DNA from: a bacterium
Lineage (GTDB): Bacteria > Cyanobacteriota > Vampirovibrionia > Gastranaerophilales > Gastranaerophilaceae
Length of the DNA: 64,000 nucleotides
Direction of reading: 5' to 3'
Assembly (NCBI GenBank): GCA_017403285.1
Contig: JAFQOI010000047.1
Location: forward strand, 23,608-87,607
Shown here: piece after piece, positions 8,913 to 17,935 of the stretch
How the letters are laid out: each line of letters starts with the position of its first letter
How positions within the stretch are numbered: position 1 is the first letter of the stretch
Made by a program: the position numbers and the translations under genes
The notes under the pieces: model-generated
What the model was told of the DNA's origin: nothing
Seen by the model: the letters and a program-made list of their open reading frames with translations, nothing else
Database searches by the model: none

Positions 8913-9494
8913 GTGCTTTTAGTTGAAGAACAGAGGGCTTTAATAGAAAAAATAGTCAAGGCGGACAAAAATTATTCCGGCAATGAAGATTTGCTTGAAG
9001 ATTTTTGCAGTGAAGCATTTCAAAAATCTTACATGATATTTAATTCATCATCAAATATTAATAAGATAGAAAGTTATGTTGCAAAAGTTGTTCACACTTC
9101 AATTATTGGGGTACTCAAAAATTCAGGCAGAGTAAGACGTTCTAGTGAACGCTATGTGCCAACAAAAGAAGTTGTCGTGCCAGATTTTTCTCCTAAAACA
9201 GTTTCAAAGATAGTTGGGCGCGAATTCGTTCTTGATTTTCCAGATCCAAAAGAGAGCGTTGAAGAGGTTTTAATCACTAAAGATTGCCTTCAAAGAATTT
9301 CTGATGCTGTTTGTGTAATTCACAAAGAAGTTCCAGGTCAAATGTTTCTTGATATTTTCCATAAAAGATATGTTCAAGGACTTAAACAATCAGAGATTGC
9401 TGAAGCTTTAGAATTATCTCAATCAGAAGTAAGCAAAAGGCTTATGCACCTTTCAAAATTAATAAGTAACTTTCTCGAAAATGGTCAAAGTTAG
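8913..9494 (+). CDS. short sigma-70-family (ECF-like) protein
   Basis: 193 residues, starting at a GTG 48 bp after the anti-sigma-like gene. Residues about 8-75 resemble sigma region 2 (a DLLEDFCSEAF segment like the 'DlvQevFl' of ECF factors, then SYVAKVVHTSIIGVLK). Residues about 130-190 form a region-4-type helix-turn-helix (RYVQGLKQSEIAEALELSQ, then SEVSKRL). A 50-60-residue linker separates them, as in group-4 sigma factors. The role would be to direct RNA polymerase to specific promoters. Region 2 is divergent, so a sigma-like regulator without full sigma activity is possible. Only 8 bp separate it from the next gene, so co-transcription is likely. Confidence 0.78.
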   Translation: MLLVEEQRALIEKIVKADKNYSGNEDLLEDFCSEAFQKSYMIFNSSSNINKIESYVAKVVHTSIIGVLKNSGRVRRSSERYVPTKEVVVPDFSPKTVSKIVGREFVLDFPDPKESVEEVLITKDCLQRISDAVCVIHKEVPGQMFLDIFHKRYVQGLKQSEIAEALELSQSEVSKRLMHLSKLISNFLENGQS

Positions 9495-9502
9495 GATTTG
9501 CA

Positions 9503-12500
9503 ATGAAATGTCGTAAATGCGGAACATCATTACCTGACAATTCAATCAGATGCGCTAATTGTGGCATAAAGGTTAATATGATATGCCCAGAGTGTAATAA
9601 AATTACGCCATTTGGAGAAACTCATTGTGTAAACTGTGGTTTTGAATTAATTAAATTTTGCCCTGTTTGCAATAGTGCAAACGTTCATACGGCATCAGAA
9701 TGCAGAAAATGCAATACTTCTTTTCCCAAAAATACAGAACAAAAAATTGTTGAATCACGAGAAAACACAATCACGCAAACAATTGAACAAGAAGAACTAT
9801 ATACAGAAGAAGAAGCAGAAATTGTTGAACCCATTTGTGCATCTTCACAACCACAAAACATTGATATTGAAGAAAATTATTCAGATGTGGAAGTTGAAGA
9901 AGAAATTGAACTTTCTGAAGATGATATGGAATTAGAAGACGATGATTTTCAAGATATAGAAGATGACGAAAATCAAGAATTGATTCAAGTAGAAGAAGAA
10001 TTAGAAGAAAATACAGAAGAAATCAAAAATAATGTTGCTGATTTTCAAGAAGATACCCAAATAGATGAGGAAGAAATCAGCGATGAAGCAGAAGTTAAAG
10101 CAGTTGAAGAAGAAAGCATTGAAGAAGAACCATCATCTCAATATATAATTCAATACGCTGCCGTTACAAAAACAATTAGGACTATTAAAAAATCTATCGA
10201 TAAACATATCATTGCCATAAATGGAGCAGAAGGCGCAGGCAAAACCGCCGTAATCAATCAAGTTCGCAATATGTTGGTTAATGATGGTTATTTATGTTTA
10301 TGCGGAAGTTGTACTCCTTTATCACAAATTACAAGTTTTGGATTTTTCCAAGATGCCTTGTTAAGAATGATTGGATTACCACCATACATAAATAGTACAG
10401 AAGCATTTTTGCGTGATTTCAAAAAAAGCGAATTAAACAATATTTTTAATTTCTTGCAACCCCACGAATTATCGTTGTTTATAAATATGCTATACCCAGC
10501 ACAAAAAGATAACTTTGAGAACATTCTTGAAAACAAACAACTAATGTTTTCTATCATCGAAAAAGTTATAAAAACATTCCTTACAAATTCCAATATAGCA
10601 ATAATAATTGATAATTTTGATTTATTAGATGGTGCTTCATATGATTTTATTTCATATATGGCAAACAAAAATTTCTTCAATAACAGATTAAAACTACTTG
10701 TTGCATACCAAGAAGCAAAACCAATTCAACATTATTTTGATTCATCAATAAAAGATGATAGCATCTTTACAACAATAAATATTGAAAAACTTGAATCACA
10801 AGAATTAATTGACACTATAAATACTTCTATAGGGTTAAATCTTACTGAGATTATTCCTGCAGAATATTTGGAAGAAATCATTGAACGTGCTGATGGAAAC
10901 GCAATAAAACTTGAACAAAATATCGCATACCTATTTGATTTGAACTATATACAAGTAAATAACGAAGAAATTATTATTAATGAAGAGAATAAACCAGAAA
11001 AAGAACCTCAATCTTTTGATGAATTAATAAAATTCAGACTGAATACGCTTCCTGCGGAGGTTAAAAATGTACTTTATTTGGCTTCAATTATGGGTTATCG
11101 TTTTGCAACAAATATTTTATGCAATGCCGCACCAATGCAAGGTAAAAAAGCATTAAATATTCTTGATTTATTAAGACAAGAATTATTCGTTGTTGCAGTT
11201 GATGACTTTACTTGTGAATTCAAAAATCTAACAATCTGGAAGTACATATATAAAGAAGCGAAATTAGATCCCCTATTTAAAGACAACTCTGAAAGATTAT
11301 ATTCAATATTAAAATCACGAGTTCTATCAAGTAATATACAAAAACTTATTTCTTGTGCTGAAGCTCTTAGCAAGGAAGAAGAATTCGTCATATGGCAAGA
11401 TACCGCAAACATAACTGCAAAACTTGGTGATACAAACCTATACGTTATTGCGCAAAAACAATGCTTAAAAATTCTTGAGGAAAATAATCTTCCAAATGCA
11501 GATAATGTAAGAGAAATAATATACGAACAAATAGGTAAATTATTAAGCACAAAATCTCCAAATGAAGCAGTAAGTTATCTTGCAAATGTACTTGATGCAA
11601 AAATAAAAGCGGGTGAGATTAACAAAATCATAGATATTTCTGGTTATTTTATAAACAGTTGTTACCTCACAGGAAATTATTTTGGAGTTAAAGAAGCAGT
11701 TGATGCTATTCTCTCGAATCTTGATACAATCGGCGCTAAAATTTCTAACATTGATTTAGTTCTCATCAAGACAAGAAAACTAAATGCGCTTTTAAATATA
11801 GGAAATACTGAAGAAGTAATTAATCTTATAAAAGATGAGATTCTTGATGAGCTAAATCAGGAAATGACAGAAAAACATATTGATACAAGTTATAAAAACA
11901 TACTAACAGAAGCGTGGCTTTTATCAAATATAACTCTCGCAAAAGCATATTTAATGCAAGGTAGACAAGATGCATTATCAATTATTAATTCTATCAAAGA
12001 ATTTATTGGTAATAGTAAAAATCAATATGAATACTATGCTACTCAAATTGATATAATAGAAGCATTTGCGCATACAATACAGGGGGAAATTAGTTTATCA
12101 AATGAAATTTTGAATGCTATTGTTGAACGCCATAGCGAAAAACCAATGGATAAAAAATTATTATGCGAACTAAATCTTGTAAGTATAATAAATAGAGTGT
12201 TTAACAATCAAACTCAAAATTTAAAAGATGACTTATTTGAACTTGCTGCATTTGCAAATAATATAAACGAACACTTTATAAAAAATATAGTCAAATTAAT
12301 CTTAGGATACGTTATAAAAGAAGATGGCGATGCTATAAAAGCATTAAGCATTTATAATGAACAAATCACATATTTTGCAAAAGAAAAAGTTGCAATTGGG
12401 GCATTGCTTTCTTGGGCATTAATTGTTAAAGCTAGTATTGATAATAATGATATTGATATGGCTCTAAATACAGCTATAAAAGCATTTGAAATTGCAGAAA

Positions 12501-12862
12501 GTCCCAAAATTTACAATTTCTTCTTTATGATATATTTCCAAAAATATATTGCAGAAATATACAGAATTAAAGGTGATTTAGTTGCAGTAAAAATGTATTT
12601 AGAAAAAGCATTACTAATAGCAAAACAAAATAACTTAAAGTATCAATTACTTCAACTTTATATTGAATATGCAAAATATGCAGAAAGCTATATGAAAACA
12701 AATCAAACATACAGCGAAGAACACGTCAAACTTACATTAGATATGTATAATAAAGCATTAGCAATTGCAAAAGAATTAAAAATTGCTCATTTAATAGAAA
12801 AAACGAACAAAGAACATAATAATTTTAAGAGATATTGTCAGTTAAACTCCATTGAAATCTAA
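9503..12862 (+). CDS. zinc-ribbon / P-loop ATPase / TPR-like regulatory protein
   Basis: 1119 residues; ATG with an AGGA Shine-Dalgarno sequence. Residues 1-75 hold three consecutive zinc ribbons, each a pair of CxxC motifs about ten residues apart. Residues about 85-210 are an acidic Glu-rich linker, similar in composition to the anti-sigma-like protein. An AAA/STAND-like ATPase follows: Walker A GAEGAGKT near 241-248 and Walker B IAIIIDNFD near 364-372. The remaining C-terminal part is all-helical with TPR-like segments (for example AKAYLMQG and AIKAFEIAES). The layout resembles large signalling ATPases fused to helical repeats (MalT/AfsR/cyclase-associated type) but lacks a visible DNA-binding or cyclase domain. 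It is third in the operon with the sigma/anti-sigma pair. Its 3' end overlaps nrdG by 4 bp, tail to tail. Confidence 0.75.
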   Translation: MKCRKCGTSLPDNSIRCANCGIKVNMICPECNKITPFGETHCVNCGFELIKFCPVCNSANVHTASECRKCNTSFPKNTEQKIVESRENTITQTIEQEELYTEEEAEIVEPICASSQPQNIDIEENYSDVEVEEEIELSEDDMELEDDDFQDIEDDENQELIQVEEELEENTEEIKNNVADFQEDTQIDEEEISDEAEVKAVEEESIEEEPSSQYIIQYAAVTKTIRTIKKSIDKHIIAINGAEGAGKTAVINQVRNMLVNDGYLCLCGSCTPLSQITSFGFFQDALLRMIGLPPYINSTEAFLRDFKKSELNNIFNFLQPHELSLFINMLYPAQKDNFENILENKQLMFSIIEKVIKTFLTNSNIAIIIDNFDLLDGASYDFISYMANKNFFNNRLKLLVAYQEAKPIQHYFDSSIKDDSIFTTINIEKLESQELIDTINTSIGLNLTEIIPAEYLEEIIERADGNAIKLEQNIAYLFDLNYIQVNNEEIIINEENKPEKEPQSFDELIKFRLNTLPAEVKNVLYLASIMGYRFATNILCNAAPMQGKKALNILDLLRQELFVVAVDDFTCEFKNLTIWKYIYKEAKLDPLFKDNSERLYSILKSRVLSSNIQKLISCAEALSKEEEFVIWQDTANITAKLGDTNLYVIAQKQCLKILEENNLPNADNVREIIYEQIGKLLSTKSPNEAVSYLANVLDAKIKAGEINKIIDISGYFINSCYLTGNYFGVKEAVDAILSNLDTIGAKISNIDLVLIKTRKLNALLNIGNTEEVINLIKDEILDELNQEMTEKHIDTSYKNILTEAWLLSNITLAKAYLMQGRQDALSIINSIKEFIGNSKNQYEYYATQIDIIEAFAHTIQGEISLSNEILNAIVERHSEKPMDKKLLCELNLVSIINRVFNNQTQNLKDDLFELAAFANNINEHFIKNIVKLILGYVIKEDGDAIKALSIYNEQITYFAKEKVAIGALLSWALIVKASIDNNDIDMALNTAIKAFEIAESPKIYNFFFMIYFQKYIAEIYRIKGDLVAVKMYLEKALLIAKQNNLKYQLLQLYIEYAKYAESYMKTNQTYSEEHVKLTLDMYNKALAIAKELKIAHLIEKTNKEHNNFKRYCQLNSIEI

Positions 12863-13560
12863 CGTAACTCTACTTTTTCAATGTTTTCTCTTAGTTTTTC
12901 AATGATATTGTTAAATTCTTCGTTTGTATATGTTTTTTCATTTACAAGAGATGTATCTAGAATCTCTGTTTTAACTTCGAATTTTTGCAAATAGTATTTT
13001 TTAGCACCAGCAATCATTTTCGCAATCTCTTCAAAATCTTGAAAACTTAGTTGAGATTTTAAAATAGTTGTCCTAAATTCATAATCAATCCCAGATTGCA
13101 TAACAAGAGAAATACTTTTTTTTATCTTTGCAATATTTATTTTAGAATTTGTTATTTCTTGATATTTGTAAAATGGTGCTTTAATATCCATTGCAATATA
13201 ATCAATCAATTTATTTTGCACTAAATCTTCAATTATTTCAGGGTTTGAACCATTCGTATCTAGTTTTACAAGAAATCCAAGTTCTTTAATCTTCTGAATA
13301 AAAAGTTTTAAATCAATTTGAAGGGTTGGTTCACCTCCGGTTACAACGACACCATCTATTTTACCTTGTCTTTTTTTTAAGAAATCAAAGAACGACTCTG
13401 TTGAAACAGAATCGTCCTTTGATTTTTTTAATAACACTGGGTTATGACAATAACCACATTTAAAGTTACAACCTTGCGTAAATACGATTGCGCTTATTTT
13501 TTCAGGATAATCAATAAGTGATGTTTTTTGAATACCCCCTATTATAAACTGCATTCGCAA
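12859..13560 (-). CDS. nrdG: anaerobic ribonucleotide reductase activating protein (radical SAM)
   Basis: 233 residues. The radical-SAM cluster motif C-N-F-K-C-G-Y-C (CxxxCxxC) is at residues about 31-38, followed by GGEPTLQ near residue 77. The N-terminus 'IGGIQKTSLIDYP' is typical of the NrdG subgroup that resembles pyruvate-formate-lyase activases. It uses S-adenosylmethionine and a 4Fe-4S cluster to generate the glycyl radical on NrdD. The gene overlaps the end of nrdD by 19 bp, indicating translational coupling in an nrdD-nrdG operon. It ends tail to tail with the plus-strand ATPase gene, sharing CTAA. Confidence 0.9.
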   Translation of the reverse strand: MRMQFIIGGIQKTSLIDYPEKISAIVFTQGCNFKCGYCHNPVLLKKSKDDSVSTESFFDFLKKRQGKIDGVVVTGGEPTLQIDLKLFIQKIKELGFLVKLDTNGSNPEIIEDLVQNKLIDYIAMDIKAPFYKYQEITNSKINIAKIKKSISLVMQSGIDYEFRTTILKSQLSFQDFEEIAKMIAGAKKYYLQKFEVKTEILDTSLVNEKTYTNEEFNNIIEKLRENIEKVELR

Positions 13561-15668
13561 GCAATTCTTTCTAAGTTAAAGGTTTTTCTTGCTTTAAATT
13601 CAGCTCTCTTACCTTTATTCCATTGTTGAACAGGTCTGATATAACCAACAATTCTTGAATATACTTCGCATTCACTACCACATTCAGGACAAGTTTCATG
13701 TTCACCTACGATATATCCGTGATTTTCACAAATACTGAATGTTGGAGAGAATGTAAAGTAAGGAAGTCTGTAGTTTGAACATACTTTTCTTATTAAATTC
13801 TTCATTGTTTCAGTATCAGACATTCTTTCACCTGCAAAAATGTGAACTGTTGTACCACCTGTGTATTTTGTTTGCAATTCATCTTGTAAATCTAACAATT
13901 CAAAAAGGTCATCTGTGTATGTAACAGGCAAATGAGTTGAATTTGAGTAATATGGATCTGCACCATTTTGATATGCTTCTTCATTACTACAAATAATTCT
14001 TGGCATTTGAGATTTATCAAGTTTTGCAAGTCTATAACTTGTACCTTCAGCAGGAGTTGCTTCTAAATTGAATAAATTTCCTGTTGATACTTGATATTCA
14101 GTAATTTTATCTCTCATAAAGTCCATTACAGCGATTGCAAATTCTTGACCTTCTGGCGTTTCAAGACCTTTGCCGAACAAATTCAAGCAAGCTTCGTTCA
14201 TACCAATTAAACCAATAGTTGAGAAGTGGTTTTTCCAATATACACTATATCTTGCTTTAATATCACGTAAATAGAATTTTGTGTATGGATATAAATTAGC
14301 ATCTGTTAATTTTTCCAACAATTTTCTCTTGATTTCCAATGAATTCTTTGCGATTTCCATTCTTTCTTCTAACAATTTCAAGAACTCATTTTTATCTTTT
14401 GAAAGATAAGCAATTCTTGGTAAGTTCATAGTAACTACACCAATAGAACCAGTAAGAGGATTTGAACCAAATAAGCCACCGCCTCTATATTCAAGTTGTC
14501 TGTTATCAATTCTTAACCTACAACACATAGAACGAGCATCTTCTGGATTCATATCAGAATTAATGAAGTTTGAGAATGAAGGAATACCATATTTAGCCGT
14601 CATTTCCCATAAACCTTCAAGATGTGGATTATCCCAATCAAAGTCTTTAGTAATATTGTATGTAGGAATTGGGAATGTAAATACTCTACCTTCCGCATCA
14701 CCTTCCATCATAACTTCAAAGAATGCTTTGTTAATCATATCCATTTCTGGTTGGAATTGTGAATATGTTTCTTCCATAAACTCACCACCAATAATAACTG
14801 GTTGATCAGCATAATAAGATGGAACATTCAAATCCAAAGTAATATTTGAAAATGGTGTTTGGAAGCCTACACGAGTAGGAACATTCATATTAAATACAAA
14901 CTCTTGAATTGCTTGTTTAACTTGAGAATAATTTAAACCATCATATCTTACAAATGGAGCAAGTAATGTATCAAAGTTAGAGAATGCTTGAGCACCCGCT
15001 GATTCACCTTGCATTGTATACAAGAAATTAACCATTTGACCAAGCGCTGTTCTAAAGTGTCTTGCAGGTTTGCTTGAAACTTTACCTTTAACACCTTTAA
15101 ACCCTTCCATAAGAAGATCTTTTAAATCCCAACCTACGCAATAAACAGAAATGATGTTTAAATCGTGGATATGAATATCTCCTTTTTGATGCGCATTTTT
15201 GATTTCTTCAGGATATATTTTGTTTAACCAATAATTTTTACTTATATTTGAAGCAATATAATTGTTTAAACCTTGAATAGAATATGACATATTAGAGTTT
15301 TCATTTACTTGCCAATCAAGTTGTTTAAGATAATCATCAACCATATCTATGTTTAAACCAGCAGCGAAATCTCTTATTCTTGTTCTTTGTTCACGATAGA
15401 GGATGTATGCTTTCGCAGTTGCCGTATAGCCGAAAGAATACAAAGCAAGTTCAACAGCATCTTGAACTTCTTCAACTGTAGGTGCCTTAAGATTCGATTC
15501 TTTTCTATTGGCAACTTCTTCAGCCATCAAAACTACTTTTTTAGTAACTTTTTGTGCGGCTTTCTCATCAAATTCTTTTGTAACTTTTGCCGCTTTTAAA
15601 ATAGCGCTTTCAATTTTCGACGCATCAAAAGAAACAATCGACCCGTCTCTTTTTACTATTTTTTCCAT
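13542..15668 (-). CDS. nrdD: anaerobic ribonucleoside-triphosphate reductase
   Basis: 708 residues. The N-terminal ATP-cone allosteric domain (residues about 1-95) starts with KIVKRDGSIVSFD. The catalytic glycyl-radical barrel follows. The C-terminal zinc site is formed by CENHG and CPECGSEC near residues 655-675. The radical loop reads RIVGYIRPVQQWNKGK, in which the glycine would carry the radical. The enzyme reduces NTPs to dNTPs without oxygen. A GAGGAGA Shine-Dalgarno sequence supports the ATG. The 272 bp upstream (15669-15940) contain no gene. I looked there for NrdR-box pairs and found no convincing match. No aerobic NrdAB is in this window. Confidence 0.95.
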   Translation of the reverse strand: MEKIVKRDGSIVSFDASKIESAILKAAKVTKEFDEKAAQKVTKKVVLMAEEVANRKESNLKAPTVEEVQDAVELALYSFGYTATAKAYILYREQRTRIRDFAAGLNIDMVDDYLKQLDWQVNENSNMSYSIQGLNNYIASNISKNYWLNKIYPEEIKNAHQKGDIHIHDLNIISVYCVGWDLKDLLMEGFKGVKGKVSSKPARHFRTALGQMVNFLYTMQGESAGAQAFSNFDTLLAPFVRYDGLNYSQVKQAIQEFVFNMNVPTRVGFQTPFSNITLDLNVPSYYADQPVIIGGEFMEETYSQFQPEMDMINKAFFEVMMEGDAEGRVFTFPIPTYNITKDFDWDNPHLEGLWEMTAKYGIPSFSNFINSDMNPEDARSMCCRLRIDNRQLEYRGGGLFGSNPLTGSIGVVTMNLPRIAYLSKDKNEFLKLLEERMEIAKNSLEIKRKLLEKLTDANLYPYTKFYLRDIKARYSVYWKNHFSTIGLIGMNEACLNLFGKGLETPEGQEFAIAVMDFMRDKITEYQVSTGNLFNLEATPAEGTSYRLAKLDKSQMPRIICSNEEAYQNGADPYYSNSTHLPVTYTDDLFELLDLQDELQTKYTGGTTVHIFAGERMSDTETMKNLIRKVCSNYRLPYFTFSPTFSICENHGYIVGEHETCPECGSECEVYSRIVGYIRPVQQWNKGKRAEFKARKTFNLERIACECSL

Positions 15669-15940
15669 AACATCTCCTCTGTTAATTTTTTAATTACACT
15701 TCCCCATAGTTTCGGCTTATTAATTTTCCGAAGATAACTTTAGTTTTACCATGATAGATATTTTTTTTTGACATGTAAATACATCAAAAGTATATAAAAA
15801 AAATCAATCTTTAGAATGACAAACGCCACAAGGCTTTCCAGCGTTTAAATTTGTGTAACGAATTTGGCATGTATTAACATTTTTTTATATTTAAAAAAGT
15901 CAACTTTTTCAAATAAATAAATTAATATTTCTAGATTAAG

Positions 15941-17932
15941 TTATTTATAGATTTTTCTATATAAATGATATGTTTTGAATATCTTTTTTACATAATTATT
16001 TGTTTCATCATAAGGAATATTCTCAACAAACTCATCTGGATCAGAATTTTTTGTTTTTAACCATCTATTAACACTACCTTCACCGCCATTATATGCAGCA
16101 ATTACATATAAGTCGTTATTATTAAAACGTTCTTTTAAATATTTTAAATATATACAACCAAGATAGATGTTAACCTTTTCATCTGTTATATCTTTATCCA
16201 ATGGAATTTTAAGAGAAAATTTTGAAATTATAAAATTAGCAGTTGCAGGCATTAATTGCATTAAACCTACCGCATTAGTTGAACTTCTAGCATTTTTATT
16301 AAAATAACTTTCTTCTCTAATCAACGCCATAATTAAATATGGGTCAAGTCTAAATTTTTCACTTGCGGCATTAATTTCATTTATATAATATAAAGGATAT
16401 GCTAATTTATATGCAGAACTTATAAACAATGGTTTAACCTCCATTTGTTCTATTGTATCCCTAGCCAATACAACAGACGAAGATTTTTTCCCTTTTCTTG
16501 CTTCAAACCAACTTTCGACAATTTTATTATCATTAAAATCCGCATCAAGCCAAACTGTATAATCGCCTAAAGAAAAAATTGTATTTATAATTTTTAAATC
16601 TTTAATATCTATATCTGAAAGACTAATTGGAAAACCAATTCTTTCTTTATTGCTGATAGAGTCTGTAAGATTAGTTGCCCAAAAATCGTTTCTTTTATTC
16701 AATATAAATTCTGCTCTTATACCATAGTAATTATCAGGAAATCTTGATGTTAGTTTAGAAAGAGTACTTTGTGCCTCTGCAACTTTATTTAATTTCATTT
16801 GCACTTTGGCAAGCCAAAATATCATTTTAGGCTCTGATTTAACTTTTGTATATTGTTTAATATGCTTCACAGCAAGTTTTTCAGCCTGAGCATAATTTCT
16901 TTTAGTATAATATTCATACCAAAAAACTTTCCATAAAGATTCTGGTGCATAATCAGAATATGGATATTTTTCTGATATAGATTTATATAATTCAACTGCT
17001 TTATCTTTTGGCAACATGCCTGCCAATTTATACATTACATAATCATTTCCTTTAAGAGAATTTGACTGAGTAATTTTATACATTTGAGTCCAATTACGAA
17101 CTTTTACCCCAGACATATATGAAGTATAAATATCATAAATTTTATGTAATCTTTCAGTATCAGATGTGGAAGAATAAACAACAATACCATTTTCGATTAA
17201 TTTTTTTGCAACAACCTTATTTCCAGCATAGTGATTAGCAAGAACTATATAGTCCCAATAATCCGATAAAGGAAGTTTAGAAAAAAATTCAAGAGAAGCA
17301 GAATATTTTTTATTTATGAAATAAGCCTGACCTATAAGTTTTTTATCATTATCATTAAGATTAATTCCAAGAGTAGCGAGTTCTTCAGCACTTGCAAGTA
17401 AACATGTTTTATCTTCAATTTTATCAGTTAAAACACCATCTAAATAACTTCTGAAATAATCTGCTGCTTTATTTTTGTCTTCTTTTTTAAACAACAACCC
17501 TAAAAAATAATCTTCTTTTAAAGGTTTATCCTTTTTTTCATTTTTTATAATTAAAAATTGTTCCTTTGCTTCATCATATTTTTTTAAATAAAAATAACTT
17601 TTTGCAAGATTATATCTAGCAGAAGCATTAAAAATATTAGTCGTTGCTTTTTGAAGATACAAATCATATTTCATTGCAGCAGTTGAATAATCGCCCAAAT
17701 TTTGAGCACTTTTCGCTTGCTTATAAAGCGCCATAGAATATAATGGGCTAATACGTTTTATTTTTGAATAATTATAATAAGCATTTTGATAATCACCATT
17801 ATTATAAAAATCAGTTCCTTGCTTATAAAAAACAGGTGAATTTTGCGTTATTTTATCATTATAAATCAAGACAGTTATAACACTGGGTATTATAACTATT
17901 AATGTTATCAATAAATATCTTAAATACTTCAC
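15941..17932 (-). CDS. soluble lytic murein transglycosylase (Slt-type)
   Basis: 663 residues. An N-terminal hydrophobic anchor or signal (residues 4-23) is followed by about 450 residues of TPR-like helical repeats, as in the superhelical ring of Slt. The C-terminal SLT domain has the catalytic Glu in REES (about residue 541), then AVGLMQLMPATA, and AAYNGGEG near residue 625. It cleaves peptidoglycan between MurNAc and GlcNAc with formation of 1,6-anhydro ends. The gene starts only 3 bp after the diguanylate cyclase stop, so the two are probably co-transcribed. Family and catalytic assignment are strong; the cellular role (wall turnover or assembly of an envelope machine) is open. Confidence 0.9.
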   Translation of the reverse strand: MKYLRYLLITLIVIIPSVITVLIYNDKITQNSPVFYKQGTDFYNNGDYQNAYYNYSKIKRISPLYSMALYKQAKSAQNLGDYSTAAMKYDLYLQKATTNIFNASARYNLAKSYFYLKKYDEAKEQFLIIKNEKKDKPLKEDYFLGLLFKKEDKNKAADYFRSYLDGVLTDKIEDKTCLLASAEELATLGINLNDNDKKLIGQAYFINKKYSASLEFFSKLPLSDYWDYIVLANHYAGNKVVAKKLIENGIVVYSSTSDTERLHKIYDIYTSYMSGVKVRNWTQMYKITQSNSLKGNDYVMYKLAGMLPKDKAVELYKSISEKYPYSDYAPESLWKVFWYEYYTKRNYAQAEKLAVKHIKQYTKVKSEPKMIFWLAKVQMKLNKVAEAQSTLSKLTSRFPDNYYGIRAEFILNKRNDFWATNLTDSISNKERIGFPISLSDIDIKDLKIINTIFSLGDYTVWLDADFNDNKIVESWFEARKGKKSSSVVLARDTIEQMEVKPLFISSAYKLAYPLYYINEINAASEKFRLDPYLIMALIREESYFNKNARSSTNAVGLMQLMPATANFIISKFSLKIPLDKDITDEKVNIYLGCIYLKYLKERFNNNDLYVIAAYNGGEGSVNRWLKTKNSDPDEFVENIPYDETNNYVKKIFKTYHLYRKIYK

Positions 17933-17935
17933 TTT

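Noticed and set aside
15669..15940. Possible riboswitch or NrdR-box pair upstream of nrdD
   Set aside because: A weak AAACGC/GCGTTT pairing (about 15821-15846) exists, but no NrdR-type palindrome pair, B12-box or other conserved riboswitch core could be recognised.
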